A DNA stretch of 64,000 nt from Methanolobus chelungpuianus (lineage in GTDB: Archaea > Halobacteriota > Methanosarcinia > Methanosarcinales > Methanosarcinaceae): the NCBI RefSeq assembly GCF_024500045.1, contig NZ_JTEO01000004.1, positions 620,001 through 684,000 on the forward strand. The letters are read 5' to 3'. Positions 1 through 8,282 of the stretch are shown in pieces. Position 1 is the stretch's first letter; each line of letters opens with the position of its first letter. The notes under the pieces are model-generated. The model worked only from the letters and a program-made list of their open reading frames with translations. It did no database searches and was not told the DNA's origin. The position numbers were made by a program, and so were the translations under genes.

Positions 1-273
1 ATGGGAGTGCGCCTGTGCAGTTCCTACATGCGTGTGGTCAATGAGTTCCTCGGGATCAATCTTTCCATCGGTGACCCCACGATGGATGTCAACATGGAGG
101 GAGTATCCGATTTCATAAAGAAGGAGATAGGCCAGCTGGCTGACGAGTTCATAGTCGTCAAGGGGGAATGCTATATCCCATCCACCAACTCCAGGAACGA
201 ATTCAACATGCTCTTCGAGCCTGAGGCCAGTGACATCATTATGGCTGCTATCATGAAAAAAATGATGGGATGA
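1..273 (+). CDS. CheC-family phosphatase, C-terminal part (cut by window edge)
   Basis: The 90 visible residues align by eye with the second half of the CheC proteins further on: a helix following the second active site (SSYMRVVNEFLGI), a Pro/Asp turn, a helix like IKKEIGQLADEF, and a closing strand-helix LFEPEASDIIMAAI that matches the LFDPESMDRI end of the CheC at 3281. CheC proteins dephosphorylate CheY-P in the cytoplasm. The first base happens to be an ATG, but both active-site helices are missing, so the gene almost certainly begins upstream of the window. It ends one base before the next start, which suggests co-translation with the FtsA-like gene. Confidence 0.6.
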   Translation: MGVRLCSSYMRVVNEFLGINLSIGDPTMDVNMEGVSDFIKKEIGQLADEFIVVKGECYIPSTNSRNEFNMLFEPEASDIIMAAIMKKMMG

Positions 274-274
274 A

Positions 275-2395
275 ATGAACGGTTCCCACTTTGCCCTGGA
301 CATAGGTACCAGGACCGTTGTGGGGCTCATTGTCGAAGGAGAGCCTCTGGAAGTAAAAGCCGCATGCATCTGTGAACATGATGAACGCAGCATGCATGAC
401 GGACAGATCCATGATGTTGAGAAAGTCGCAGAGGTAGTCGGTAAAGTAAAGTCAGAGCTTGAGAAACAGCTCGGATACAAGCTCACGAAGGCCAGCGTGG
501 CTGTTGCCGGCAGGGCATTGAGAACCTCCAGGGCAAAGGTCGCCATCGAACTCCCATACCGTGAGATCACTGAAAAGGAAGTGTCTGAGATCGAGTTTGA
601 AGCAGTTGCAAGGGCCAGCAGTAAGATCGATGGCGATGAGCGCTTCAGCTGCGTAGGTTATTCGGTCATCGGGTACGAACTTGACGGACAGGGGATCTCC
701 AATATCATAGGGCACAGTGGAACTTCGATATCCGTGGAAGTTCTTGCAACCTTTCTGCCGGAAGCTGTGGTTAACAGCATGTTCGCGGTACTCGCCAGGT
801 GTGGCATGGAGATCGCGGGTATCACCCTGGAGCCCATCGCCGCCCTGAGCGTTGCCATCCCCGTGGATATGCGCAAGCTCAACCTGGCGCTTGTGGACAT
901 TGGTGCAGGCACCTCCGATATAGCAGTGACGAGTGACGGAACTGTCATAGGGTACGGCATGGTTGCGGAGGCGGGGGACGAGATCACTGATTTCATATGC
1001 GACCATTACCTGGTCGACTTCAAAAAGGGAGAGGAGATAAAGCAGAAGCTGTCTGCCTGTGAGAAGGTGGAGATACAGGACTTCTTCGGCAATGTGACAG
1101 AAATACAGGCTGCTGAAGTCATTTCTGCCATAGGGGAAGAAGTGGACAGGCTAGCCCGGCACATAGCCGACGAGATACTTGCAATAAACGGCAAGCCACC
1201 CCGGGCAGTGGTGCTTGTGGGAGGCGGGTCCCAGACTGTCACACTGAAGGAACGGCTCTCAGTACATCTGGGAGTACCTGTGCAGCGCATAGGAGCCCGT
1301 CTTCCTGCCATGATAGAGCAGTTCAGGGACAATACCGGCAAGGTCACAGGCGCCGACATGATCACACCACTTGGCATAGCCCTGGCATCCATACGGAAAA
1401 CAGGCATCGGGTTTACAGAGCTAACTGTTAACGGTGCAGCTGTTCATCTCATGGCATTGAACAGCCTTACGGTAATGGATGCCCTGGTAGCCGCGCACAT
1501 AAAAAGGATATATCCGCGTCCGGGGCTGGCCCTTACGCTAAAGGTGAACTCGCAGTTCATGACCGTTGAAGGAGATGCAGGCAAACATGCCGGTATCCTC
1601 CTGGGCGGGAAGAAGGCGACCCTTGGGGATCCGGTCGGCAACGGGTCCGTGATAGAGTTCGAACCGCCCGTAGACGGCAGTAATGCAAGCATAACTGTCA
1701 GGGAACTTGCATCCAGAACCGGAACCCCACTGCTCACCGGCATAATCATCAACGACCAGGGAGCAGAACAAATGACCCCTGTCCTTGTGAACGGGAAGAA
1801 GGCATCACCCGGGGACAGTATACCTGACAGGTCAGAGGTATCGATACAGGCAGCCACGCTTCTGGATGTAGTGCTCGGCAGAGCAGGCAGTGGCCCACAG
1901 GACAGGATACAGGTCACCGTCAACAAGAGGCCAAAGGTCCTCTACAGGATGCGATTTGATGTCACGCTTAACGGGAGCCCTGTAGATGCGGGGAAACTTT
2001 CCAGCATAGTGGTAAGCGAGGGGGACCGGATACGGATATGCGAGACCGGGATTGACTGGACCCTTGCCGAGATAATCGAAGCACCTTCAAGGAGAAAGAG
2101 CATCAGTGTGATCCTGAACGGTAAAAAGGTTGTGTTCAATGGCCGTGAAGGTTCTGTCATGGTCAACGGAAGGAAGGCAGAACTTTCCGAAAGAGTGCTT
2201 GACGGTGACGATATCACAATAAAGGAAGGGATTGATGAGAGTCCGATACTTTCCGATCTTTTTGAATTCATGGACATTAACAGGGAAGAGCTTGTGGGAA
2301 AAAGCATCAGGCTAATAGTTAATGGTGCCCCCGCTCGTTTTACGACCCCGCTGAGCGACGGGAACAAGGTTAGCATAGAGTTCCCGGAGGTATAA
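275..2395 (+). CDS. FtsA/PilM-like actin-fold ATPase with long C-terminal extension
   Basis: A 706-residue protein with an actin-like ATPase core: phosphate-1 motif FALDIGTRT near residue 6, an FtsA-type inserted SHS2 subdomain around residues 85-165, phosphate-2 motif VDIGAGTSD near 208, and adenosine motif VVLVGGGS near 312. The last 290 residues are not part of FtsA; they hold several short beta-rich units with repeated VNGKK/LNGKK turns, like ThiS/S4-type folds. Classical FtsA is about 420 residues, so this is the long FtsA-domain form also seen in Firmicutes. Archaea of this group lack a bacterial divisome needing FtsA, so a PilM-like scaffold in motility or pilus machinery is an inference from the chemotaxis neighbours. 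It ends directly against the cheR start codon. Confidence 0.75.
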   Translation: MNGSHFALDIGTRTVVGLIVEGEPLEVKAACICEHDERSMHDGQIHDVEKVAEVVGKVKSELEKQLGYKLTKASVAVAGRALRTSRAKVAIELPYREITEKEVSEIEFEAVARASSKIDGDERFSCVGYSVIGYELDGQGISNIIGHSGTSISVEVLATFLPEAVVNSMFAVLARCGMEIAGITLEPIAALSVAIPVDMRKLNLALVDIGAGTSDIAVTSDGTVIGYGMVAEAGDEITDFICDHYLVDFKKGEEIKQKLSACEKVEIQDFFGNVTEIQAAEVISAIGEEVDRLARHIADEILAINGKPPRAVVLVGGGSQTVTLKERLSVHLGVPVQRIGARLPAMIEQFRDNTGKVTGADMITPLGIALASIRKTGIGFTELTVNGAAVHLMALNSLTVMDALVAAHIKRIYPRPGLALTLKVNSQFMTVEGDAGKHAGILLGGKKATLGDPVGNGSVIEFEPPVDGSNASITVRELASRTGTPLLTGIIINDQGAEQMTPVLVNGKKASPGDSIPDRSEVSIQAATLLDVVLGRAGSGPQDRIQVTVNKRPKVLYRMRFDVTLNGSPVDAGKLSSIVVSEGDRIRICETGIDWTLAEIIEAPSRRKSISVILNGKKVVFNGREGSVMVNGRKAELSERVLDGDDITIKEGIDESPILSDLFEFMDINREELVGKSIRLIVNGAPARFTTPLSDGNKVSIEFPEV

Positions 2396-3232
2396 ATGCT
2401 TAAAACTGCTGAGAAACATGCAACTAAAGAAGATACTGACTTTATTATGCTCAAGAGTGTGATCAAGGACAGGCTCGGGTTCAACTGCGAGTACTACAAG
2501 GATTCCCACTTTAAGAGAAGGATAGATGTCAGGCTGCGGGCTTCAGGTGCAAAGGACTATGGAGAGTACGTCCGGATCCTGAAGGATAATCCCGGGGAAC
2601 TTGACATCCTCATGGACACGCTTACGGTCAATGTGACTAACTTCTTCCGTAATACCGAGGTCTATGACATAGTGGAGAAGGAAGTTCTCCCTGCAGTTAT
2701 CAAGGCTAAAAGCACAACTTCTCTCAGGTCCATTAAGATATGGAGCGCAGGCTGTTCCATAGGAGTGGAAGCCTATTCCATTGCCATGCTTCTGCACCAC
2801 ATCCTGGGAGACAACATCAGGAAGTACAATATAACTATCACAGGCACCGATATTGATAAGGCAAGCCTGCAGCAGGCCCAGCAGGGTCTCTACGGTGAAG
2901 TGGAAATGAAGGATGTCAGGCCTGCATTCCTCAAGAAATATTTTGTGCAGCAGGGGAACCACTACCAGATAATAGATGAGATCAGGAAGATGGCACACTT
3001 CAAGTCCCATGATATGATATCAGGCCCAAAGATGAAGGGATTCGATATAATCTTCTGCAGGAACGTGACCATTTATTTTGAAAAGGAACTGCAGGAAAAA
3101 CTGTACATGGACTTTTATGACGGGCTCAATGATAACGGGTTCTTTGTGATGGGAAAAACGGAGACGCTCCTTGGCCCTTCAAAAGACCGCTTCAAGCCTT
3201 TCAACGCAAAGGAAAGGATATACAATAAATGA
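2396..3232 (+). CDS. cheR: CheR chemotaxis protein glutamate methyltransferase
   Basis: CheR transfers methyl groups from S-adenosylmethionine to glutamates of chemoreceptors during adaptation. The 278-residue protein has the family order: an N-terminal helical domain with the TVNVTNFFRN motif (about residues 77-86), the SAM-binding loop IWSAGCSIGVEAYS (about 115-128, where GCSTGEEPYS is usual), an acidic GTDID loop and the FCRNVTIYF motif near 220. The start codon is immediately after the upstream stop with no gap, so translation is probably coupled. The length is typical of the family. Confidence 0.95.
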   Translation: MLKTAEKHATKEDTDFIMLKSVIKDRLGFNCEYYKDSHFKRRIDVRLRASGAKDYGEYVRILKDNPGELDILMDTLTVNVTNFFRNTEVYDIVEKEVLPAVIKAKSTTSLRSIKIWSAGCSIGVEAYSIAMLLHHILGDNIRKYNITITGTDIDKASLQQAQQGLYGEVEMKDVRPAFLKKYFVQQGNHYQIIDEIRKMAHFKSHDMISGPKMKGFDIIFCRNVTIYFEKELQEKLYMDFYDGLNDNGFFVMGKTETLLGPSKDRFKPFNAKERIYNK

Positions 3233-3280
3233 CCGGGATGCCTCCCGCCCAGGGAATAAAAACGATGTCAAGGAGAAAAA

Positions 3281-3895
3281 ATGATAGGCAGGATGGATGA
3301 ACTGACCGAGCTGCAGACCAGTGCGCTGAAGGAGATAGTCAATATCGGCGTGGGCAATGCTGTTACTGCTCTTTCAAAAATGGTCGGGAAGCAGATAAGT
3401 ATAGAAGTTCCTGAACTTAAGATAGAGAAGATAGAGGAAGTGCCTGAAAGGGCCGGTGGCGCTGACACAGTTGTATCCGGGGTCATCATGCATGTGAACG
3501 GGGACATCAACGGCTATATTATGATGCTGCTATCCCGGAAGACTGCCGAAACGATCTGCACGACCATCACAGGTGAAGAGGCTCCTGATATACTGGACCC
3601 GATGAACCAGTCCCTTATCGAGGAGGTCGGACACATCCTGGCTGGCTCCTACGTAAGCTCTCTTTCCGAATTCCTGGCTCTTGACTTTATGATATCGCCT
3701 CCAATGCAGACCTATGACATGCTTGGTGCCATCATGGACCAGATGCTGATCGAGATGAGCAGGAATGTGGAATACACATTCCTCTTTGACACATTCTTCA
3801 CGATGCAGGGAAACAGGATGGAGGGAATCCTGCTCACCCTGTTCGATCCGGAATCCATGGACAGGATACTCTTGAGGATCAACGAGATGGTTTGA
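3281..3895 (+). CDS. cheC: CheC chemotaxis phosphatase, paralog 1
   Basis: CheC hydrolyses CheY-P and binds CheD. This 204-residue copy has a good first active site, LKEIVNIGVGNA (E-x-x-N), and an altered second one, IEEVGHILAGSY, where the Asn is a His. In the studied Thermotoga CheC both sites carry E-x-x-N, so this copy may keep one working site. A ribosome-binding site (aagga) lies just upstream of the ATG. It is the first of two adjacent CheC genes with 15 bases between them. Confidence 0.92.
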   Translation: MIGRMDELTELQTSALKEIVNIGVGNAVTALSKMVGKQISIEVPELKIEKIEEVPERAGGADTVVSGVIMHVNGDINGYIMMLLSRKTAETICTTITGEEAPDILDPMNQSLIEEVGHILAGSYVSSLSEFLALDFMISPPMQTYDMLGAIMDQMLIEMSRNVEYTFLFDTFFTMQGNRMEGILLTLFDPESMDRILLRINEMV

Positions 3896-3910
3896 CAACA
3901 GAGGTGGAAA

Positions 3911-4522
3911 ATGAAAATAATACTTGACCAATTCTATTACGATGCACTCAATGAGATCGGCAACATAGGCATGGGAAATGCTACGACAGCTCTTTCCCGG
4001 CTGGTTGGCAAGAAGATCAAGGTCAGTGCATCCGAGCTTACATCCCTTGCGCCTGAATACATTTCCGGACACCCGGACAACAGCAAGTCTGCGGTCACAG
4101 TCAAGATAATAGGTGACCTCAACGGCGGTTTCATACTGATGCTGAACAGGAGGCATTCAGAAACACTGTCAGAGATGCTGCTTGCACGCACGGAGTACGA
4201 GAATGACAGCTACATGAAGAATTCAGTGGCTATTGAAGTTGCAAACATCCTGGCAGGCACCTACTGCACAGCTCTCTCCAGGTTCCTTGATATTTCCGTG
4301 ACGCCCTCACTGCCTGTTCTGGTTGAAGGGAGCCCGGATGATGTGCTGAATAAGTGCGGGAAGTACCTCAACGGGAAAGTGGACCATATCATGGGACTGA
4401 CCGCCCTGTTCGAGATAGAGGCTGAGGATGAGTACCACAGCCTGAGCGGTGATATATACATGCTCCTGGACGCCGCTTCCATGAGAGTGATCATTGACAG
4501 GATAAACCGGATGCGTACCTGA
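3911..4522 (+). CDS. cheC: CheC chemotaxis phosphatase, paralog 2
   Basis: A 203-residue CheC with both phosphatase sites intact: LNEIGNIGMGNA near the N-terminus and AIEVANILAGTY near residue 110. It is thus the copy most likely to be a full CheY-P phosphatase. A clear ribosome-binding site (gaggtgg) precedes the ATG. It stops seven bases before cheD, and CheC-CheD pairing is the usual arrangement, with CheD stimulating CheC activity. Confidence 0.93.
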   Translation: MKIILDQFYYDALNEIGNIGMGNATTALSRLVGKKIKVSASELTSLAPEYISGHPDNSKSAVTVKIIGDLNGGFILMLNRRHSETLSEMLLARTEYENDSYMKNSVAIEVANILAGTYCTALSRFLDISVTPSLPVLVEGSPDDVLNKCGKYLNGKVDHIMGLTALFEIEAEDEYHSLSGDIYMLLDAASMRVIIDRINRMRT

Positions 4523-4529
4523 TACAATC

Positions 4530-5003
4530 ATGATAGTCGTAGGAATGGCAGACAGCGCAGTAGCAAGAAAACCCGTTAAGATCTCGACCCTGGGGCTGGG
4601 TTCGTGCGTAGGTGTTGCCATGTACGATAAAACAAGCTGTATCGGCGGAATGGTCCATATAATGCTTCCAAGTGTTGAGAATGCAAGGTCCAAGGATAAC
4701 CCTGCAAAGTTTGCCGATACGGGCATACCATACCTCCTGGAGTGCATGGTGGAAGAGGGTGCTGCAAGAAAAGCCGTCAAAGCCAAGATCGCAGGAGGAG
4801 CGAGGATGTTCTCCTTCAGCTCTAACGCCCAGCTCAATATCGGCGAGAGGAATGTAAGTGCGACCAGGGAGGCACTGAAGAAGCTAAGGGTCCCGCTTGT
4901 TGCAGAAGATACGGGTGAGAACTACGGGCGTACAATAATCCTGGATACGGAGAACGGAGAGCTGACAGTAAAAAGTGCCCTCAAAGGCCAAAAAATATAT
5001 TAG
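4530..5003 (+). CDS. cheD: CheD receptor glutamine deamidase
   Basis: CheD deamidates specific glutamines of chemoreceptors and, when bound to CheC, raises CheY-P phosphatase activity. The 157-residue protein has the catalytic triad in the expected register: Thr20, Cys26 in LGLGSCVGV, and His43 in GGMVHIMLP, one residue earlier than in Thermotoga CheD. The downstream motifs KIAGGARMF and NIGERNV are also present. It follows cheC paralog 2 directly. Confidence 0.95.
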   Translation: MIVVGMADSAVARKPVKISTLGLGSCVGVAMYDKTSCIGGMVHIMLPSVENARSKDNPAKFADTGIPYLLECMVEEGAARKAVKAKIAGGARMFSFSSNAQLNIGERNVSATREALKKLRVPLVAEDTGENYGRTIILDTENGELTVKSALKGQKIY

Positions 5004-5024
5004 TTATTAAATATAAATACTCAG
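5004..5024 (+). promoter_or_regulatory. Possible internal promoter before the DUF835 gene
   Basis: Straight after the cheD stop is an AT-rich run (tattaaatataaatac) resembling an archaeal TATA box, about 40 bases before the next ATG. It could drive the last two genes of the cluster separately. No BRE element is clear, so this is tentative. Confidence 0.35.
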
Positions 5025-5058
5025 AAGGAGACTGACAAGGATCGAAGGTGCAAGGAAC

Positions 5059-6282
5059 ATGTTAACCCCGGATATAACTCTCATTTACATCATATTCATC
5101 TCTGTTTCGCTCTCAGCAGGGATAGCAGCCATTTACTTCTGGGTGAAGGTCTATTACGAGACAAAGAAAGGGTCCATAGCATGGCTGCTGCTTGCACTCA
5201 CAGCGATCTTCCTCATAACCACGTCTATTTTCCCTTCCGTGGCGGTCAGTGTTCCCGACCCAACCGTTTCAGAGACGATCCTTATCTATCTCGGCTTCTG
5301 GAGCGCGGTCTACACAAGTATATTTGCTGCAGCAGGTTTCATGATGTATACTGCCTTCAGGACCATTCCCCGTGAGAAACTGGGAGATTTCCTGCTTGAG
5401 GGTATGGTCTTCCAGAAAAACGAGATTCTGAAGTCCGCTTGTGCAAAGAAATGCTCCCTCTGTGAAAAACATGAGAGCGAGGAGTGCCCGGGATGCGTGA
5501 CTAAGAACAAGCATGCTGAGGAGAGATGCCTGATATATGAATGTGTGGTTGACAAGGGCATGACCTCATGCATGGACTGCGACGTGATGGATACATGTAG
5601 CAGGTATGAGAGGGAGATTGAAAAGTGTCCCATGAATGACAGGGTGGGAGCCTTTGCAGAGTTCGAGCAGACCGCAAAACTGTTCAGGAGATCCACTCTA
5701 CTTGAATATACGCCCCATATGAGATACGAGGATGCTGTCATCGAGATATGCCTGAGGCTCTATGGTGAGATGGTCAATACCGTACTTGTATCCACCCAGC
5801 CAAGGACAGCCCTCTACAGGGAAAAACTTGCCGACCTCATAGATGTGGGGGCAATGAAGTTCATAGAAATATCCCCTACCGGAAAGACAGTTTCCGAAGA
5901 TAGCGGGATAGTCAGGCTGCCTGTCAGTGAGCTGGATAAGTTCTTCGACCTTACAAGCAAACTGCCTAAGGACTGTGCCATCATATTCGAGCCTCTCACA
6001 CACCTGATAGTGAGTGAAGGGGAAGTGGAAATATATGACTTCGTATCACGGATGGCAGAGAGAGCCAGTGTCAGCGAGCTCCTGCTTATAGGCCTCTTGA
6101 ACAAGCCTGCCCATGACGAGAAGACCGTTTCGAGGTTTGAGGGCCTTTTCCTCAACATTGCCGATGTCGTGCAGTCAAGGATACGTATTGTAAAAGGCGG
6201 CAGGGAAGAGTATGTGCGGTTCTATGTGGGCGAGAAGTTCTACATGGAGCAGACCGAAGAAAGTCAGAGAGCAATGCAGTGA
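5059..6282 (+). CDS. Membrane protein with Cys-rich linker and DUF835 domain
   Basis: A 407-residue protein in three parts. The N-terminus has three hydrophobic segments (about residues 5-30, 38-60 and 70-98), so it sits in the membrane. Residues about 127-193 contain many cysteines in C-x2-C and C-x4-C spacing (CAKKCSLCEKH, CPGC, CMDCDVMDTC), enough for one or two metal sites. The C-terminal region, about 225-395, matches the archaeal DUF835 domain, with the TVLVSTQPR start, the IIFEPLTHLI strand and a final helix. Its function is not known. Its position between cheD and another cheC suggests a sensor or adaptor linked to taxis, possibly redox- or metal-responsive; that is inference. Confidence 0.75.
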   Translation: MLTPDITLIYIIFISVSLSAGIAAIYFWVKVYYETKKGSIAWLLLALTAIFLITTSIFPSVAVSVPDPTVSETILIYLGFWSAVYTSIFAAAGFMMYTAFRTIPREKLGDFLLEGMVFQKNEILKSACAKKCSLCEKHESEECPGCVTKNKHAEERCLIYECVVDKGMTSCMDCDVMDTCSRYEREIEKCPMNDRVGAFAEFEQTAKLFRRSTLLEYTPHMRYEDAVIEICLRLYGEMVNTVLVSTQPRTALYREKLADLIDVGAMKFIEISPTGKTVSEDSGIVRLPVSELDKFFDLTSKLPKDCAIIFEPLTHLIVSEGEVEIYDFVSRMAERASVSELLLIGLLNKPAHDEKTVSRFEGLFLNIADVVQSRIRIVKGGREEYVRFYVGEKFYMEQTEESQRAMQ

Positions 6283-6303
6283 GCCTGAAGAAAGATAGGG
6301 AGG

Positions 6304-6936
6304 ATGCGTTATATGGACACATTGAACAGTTTCGTGACCGATGCTCTCAAGGAGATCGGAAGCATAGGAATGGGAAACGCCACAACCTCTCTTTCAAGGC
6401 TTCTCGGTCGCAATGTAAGGCTCAACCTTTCCGATGTGGGCATGCTGCAGCAGGAAAAGGTCGCCATGATCATCCCGGATTCTATAACGATGGCAGGCGT
6501 GATGTTGCGTATCGAAGGGGATCTCAGGGGTGTTGCCCTGCTCCTTTTTGAGTTCAGCAATGCCGTGCTGCTGAGCAGCCTGATGCTGAATGATCCGGAG
6601 CAGGCCGGTGATCCTGCGATGCATGAGTCCGCACTTGCCGAATTGGGAAACATCATTACAGGTTCCTACTTGGGTGCAATCACATCTTTCCTTGATATAG
6701 GGGTGCTTCATGATGTTCCGGAGATAAGTATAGGACCGGTGATGGATATTCTGAAGAGGGCTTCATCGCTCATAGAGAACGAACCTGAAGAACTGCTGAA
6801 CATTGAAACGATGTTCATGGTGCATAATGCCGGTGACGGGAAGGGGCTCAATACCATTTACGGGGATATGTTCCTCCTGCTTGACCCGGCTTCCCTGGAT
6901 AAGCTCAGGGAATCTATCGGAAAGATGCTTGCCTGA
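6304..6936 (+). CDS. cheC: CheC chemotaxis phosphatase, paralog 3
   Basis: A 210-residue CheC-like protein. Its first site reads LKEIGSIGMGNA, where the conserved Asn is Ser; the second, LAELGNIITGSY, keeps E-x-x-N. This is the mirror image of paralog 1, which loses the second site. The ATG at 6304 follows aggga; a second ATG three codons in is an alternative start. It appears to be the last gene of the cluster. Confidence 0.9.
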   Translation: MRYMDTLNSFVTDALKEIGSIGMGNATTSLSRLLGRNVRLNLSDVGMLQQEKVAMIIPDSITMAGVMLRIEGDLRGVALLLFEFSNAVLLSSLMLNDPEQAGDPAMHESALAELGNIITGSYLGAITSFLDIGVLHDVPEISIGPVMDILKRASSLIENEPEELLNIETMFMVHNAGDGKGLNTIYGDMFLLLDPASLDKLRESIGKMLA

Positions 6937-6981
6937 ATGAACGGAACAGGCAGCCGGAACTAACACTATAACTGATCCCTC

Positions 6982-7524
6982 ATGACGAACCTATGGATAA
7001 GACATCTTGAGAAAGCGGCTCCCGAAGAACAGGAGCGTGGAGCATCTTTTGTGAATATGCTGCATTCCCTGAGCAGAACCAGCGGGACCGTAAGAAGGAA
7101 ACTGAATATAGAGAGGCATCCTCAAGGGAGGAACGGACTGGCCTCAGGCGTGAGCGCAAGCTTAAGTGCAGCATGTGCTGAGGAACGGCCCCATAAGACC
7201 GAGGCCACTGGACCGGTAGATGAAAGTCGGCCATCACCAGGCTGGTGCGCAGCTGAGCAGGATCGACGCACGGAGCTATGCAAATGGACTGCAAGAAGCC
7301 AGCATGGATATGAAGCAGGTGCTGATGTCCCTGAAGAGGATTACGTGCAGTTGCTAAGGCTGGAAAGCGGAGATCTCATGCTCAGGTATAATGTCACCGG
7401 GGAAGAAGTTTTCGAGACAGTGGTGACCTCGCCTGAGGAAGCTGAAAGCCTGATCCTGGAGGACAATATGACTACCGCCAGCCTCTATCCTGAAAACCCC
7501 GAGTTCCAGTGGTCAAAAAAATAA
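6982..7524 (+). CDS. Hypothetical protein, possibly frameshifted
   Basis: An open frame of 180 codons with no recognised domain. The last 60 residues (from EEDYVQLLRLESGDLMLRY to the end) look like real protein and use the G/C-ending codons typical of the neighbours. The middle (about 7220-7345) does not: in this frame it uses mostly A/T-ending codons, whereas the next frame starts with ATG at 7220 and reads a well-composed stretch (LSRIDARSYANGLQEASMD) rich in G/C-ending codons. This suggests two compensating indels, or a shorter frameshifted gene beginning at 7220. The gene lies downstream of the chemotaxis cluster, and no function can be assigned. Confidence 0.4.
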   Translation: MTNLWIRHLEKAAPEEQERGASFVNMLHSLSRTSGTVRRKLNIERHPQGRNGLASGVSASLSAACAEERPHKTEATGPVDESRPSPGWCAAEQDRRTELCKWTARSQHGYEAGADVPEEDYVQLLRLESGDLMLRYNVTGEEVFETVVTSPEEAESLILEDNMTTASLYPENPEFQWSKK

Positions 7525-7577
7525 GCTTATTTTAATATAATCTTGTCAATTCAATAGCAAAGAATAAAAACTATCAG

Positions 7578-7602
7578 TACAATTAATATATAAATATAGT
7601 AT
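7578..7602 (+). promoter_or_regulatory. Probable promoter of the paralog pair
   Basis: A strong TATA-like run (attaatatataaatatag) lies about 50 bases upstream of the gene at 7646, which also has its own ribosome-binding site (aaggag near 7630). The pair of genes that follows is therefore probably transcribed separately from the chemotaxis cluster. Confidence 0.5.
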
Positions 7603-7645
7603 ATTTAGATCAAATGGTGCTAGACGCATAAGGAGAACCATAGTC

Positions 7646-8272
7646 ATGATGGACATTGCAATATATTCTCTTGTTGATGATATGGTCAGCAAAGCTGGGA
7701 CGGAAGGTGTTGTAGAATACTGGCTCCGTGTAGGTGAGAGCTATGCAGAAAGGATGGGAAAGGAAGCCTACGTAGGCTGGCCCGCCTTTAACGTGGCTAT
7801 GAAAGAGGGGAGGACGTCCCTTACAGTGGAAGGAGAGGTTAACGTGCTGACCGATCTTGCCATTATTGACAGGGACGGAGATGTTATTGGATACGTCTAC
7901 GCACTGAAGACATGTCCCATGGCACCGACCATGAGAAGATATATCTCCAGGATCGGCCCCATCCCCGATTCGGACACCGATGTTGCCGACAGTTATAATA
8001 ACCGTATCAGGGATTCTGCTGTCTCTAATTATTGCATCACCCACCAGAGATTCAGGGAGATAGCGGCCAATAACATCACAGTTGCAAAGCAGGCGCTTGA
8101 ATGCCTCCAGCTTGCGAACAAGGGCATGACCGGCGACGTGAAGATGGTTCCCGAGAACCTTGCGAGAATAAACGTGGACGAGCGCCACATCAAAAGTATC
8201 CTGCGCAGTGCGTCCTGCGTGTTCGCTCTTATCGTGAAGGGAAAGAGTGCAGGCGAGGAGATAGTTGAATAA
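7646..8272 (+). CDS. Cys/His protein of unknown function, paralog A
   Basis: A 208-residue soluble protein, clearly related to the next gene. The two share a pattern: a CP pair, then R-x-YI-x-RIG, then Y-x-N-x-I-x2-SA, then C-x2-HQ-x2-R, ending with a TGD motif. Here these read KTCPM, RRYISRIG, YNNRIRDSAV and YCITHQRF. The conserved Cys, Cys and His could bind a metal or Fe-S cluster, or be catalytic; the CP...C pattern faintly recalls 2-amino-thiazoline-4-carboxylate hydrolase-like proteins, but I do not assign that. An aaggag site lies 12 bases before the ATG. Confidence 0.7.
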   Translation: MMDIAIYSLVDDMVSKAGTEGVVEYWLRVGESYAERMGKEAYVGWPAFNVAMKEGRTSLTVEGEVNVLTDLAIIDRDGDVIGYVYALKTCPMAPTMRRYISRIGPIPDSDTDVADSYNNRIRDSAVSNYCITHQRFREIAANNITVAKQALECLQLANKGMTGDVKMVPENLARINVDERHIKSILRSASCVFALIVKGKSAGEEIVE

Positions 8273-8282
8273 AGGTGATAAC

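Noticed and set aside
1942-2484. Minus-strand 180-codon frame, Ser/Leu-rich
   Set aside because: Antisense to the FtsA-like and cheR genes; the Ser/Leu bias is typical of reversed host codons.
7518-7533. 16-base palindrome aaaataagcttatttt over a stop codon
   Set aside because: AT-rich and at a gene end; a weak terminator explains it without special interest.
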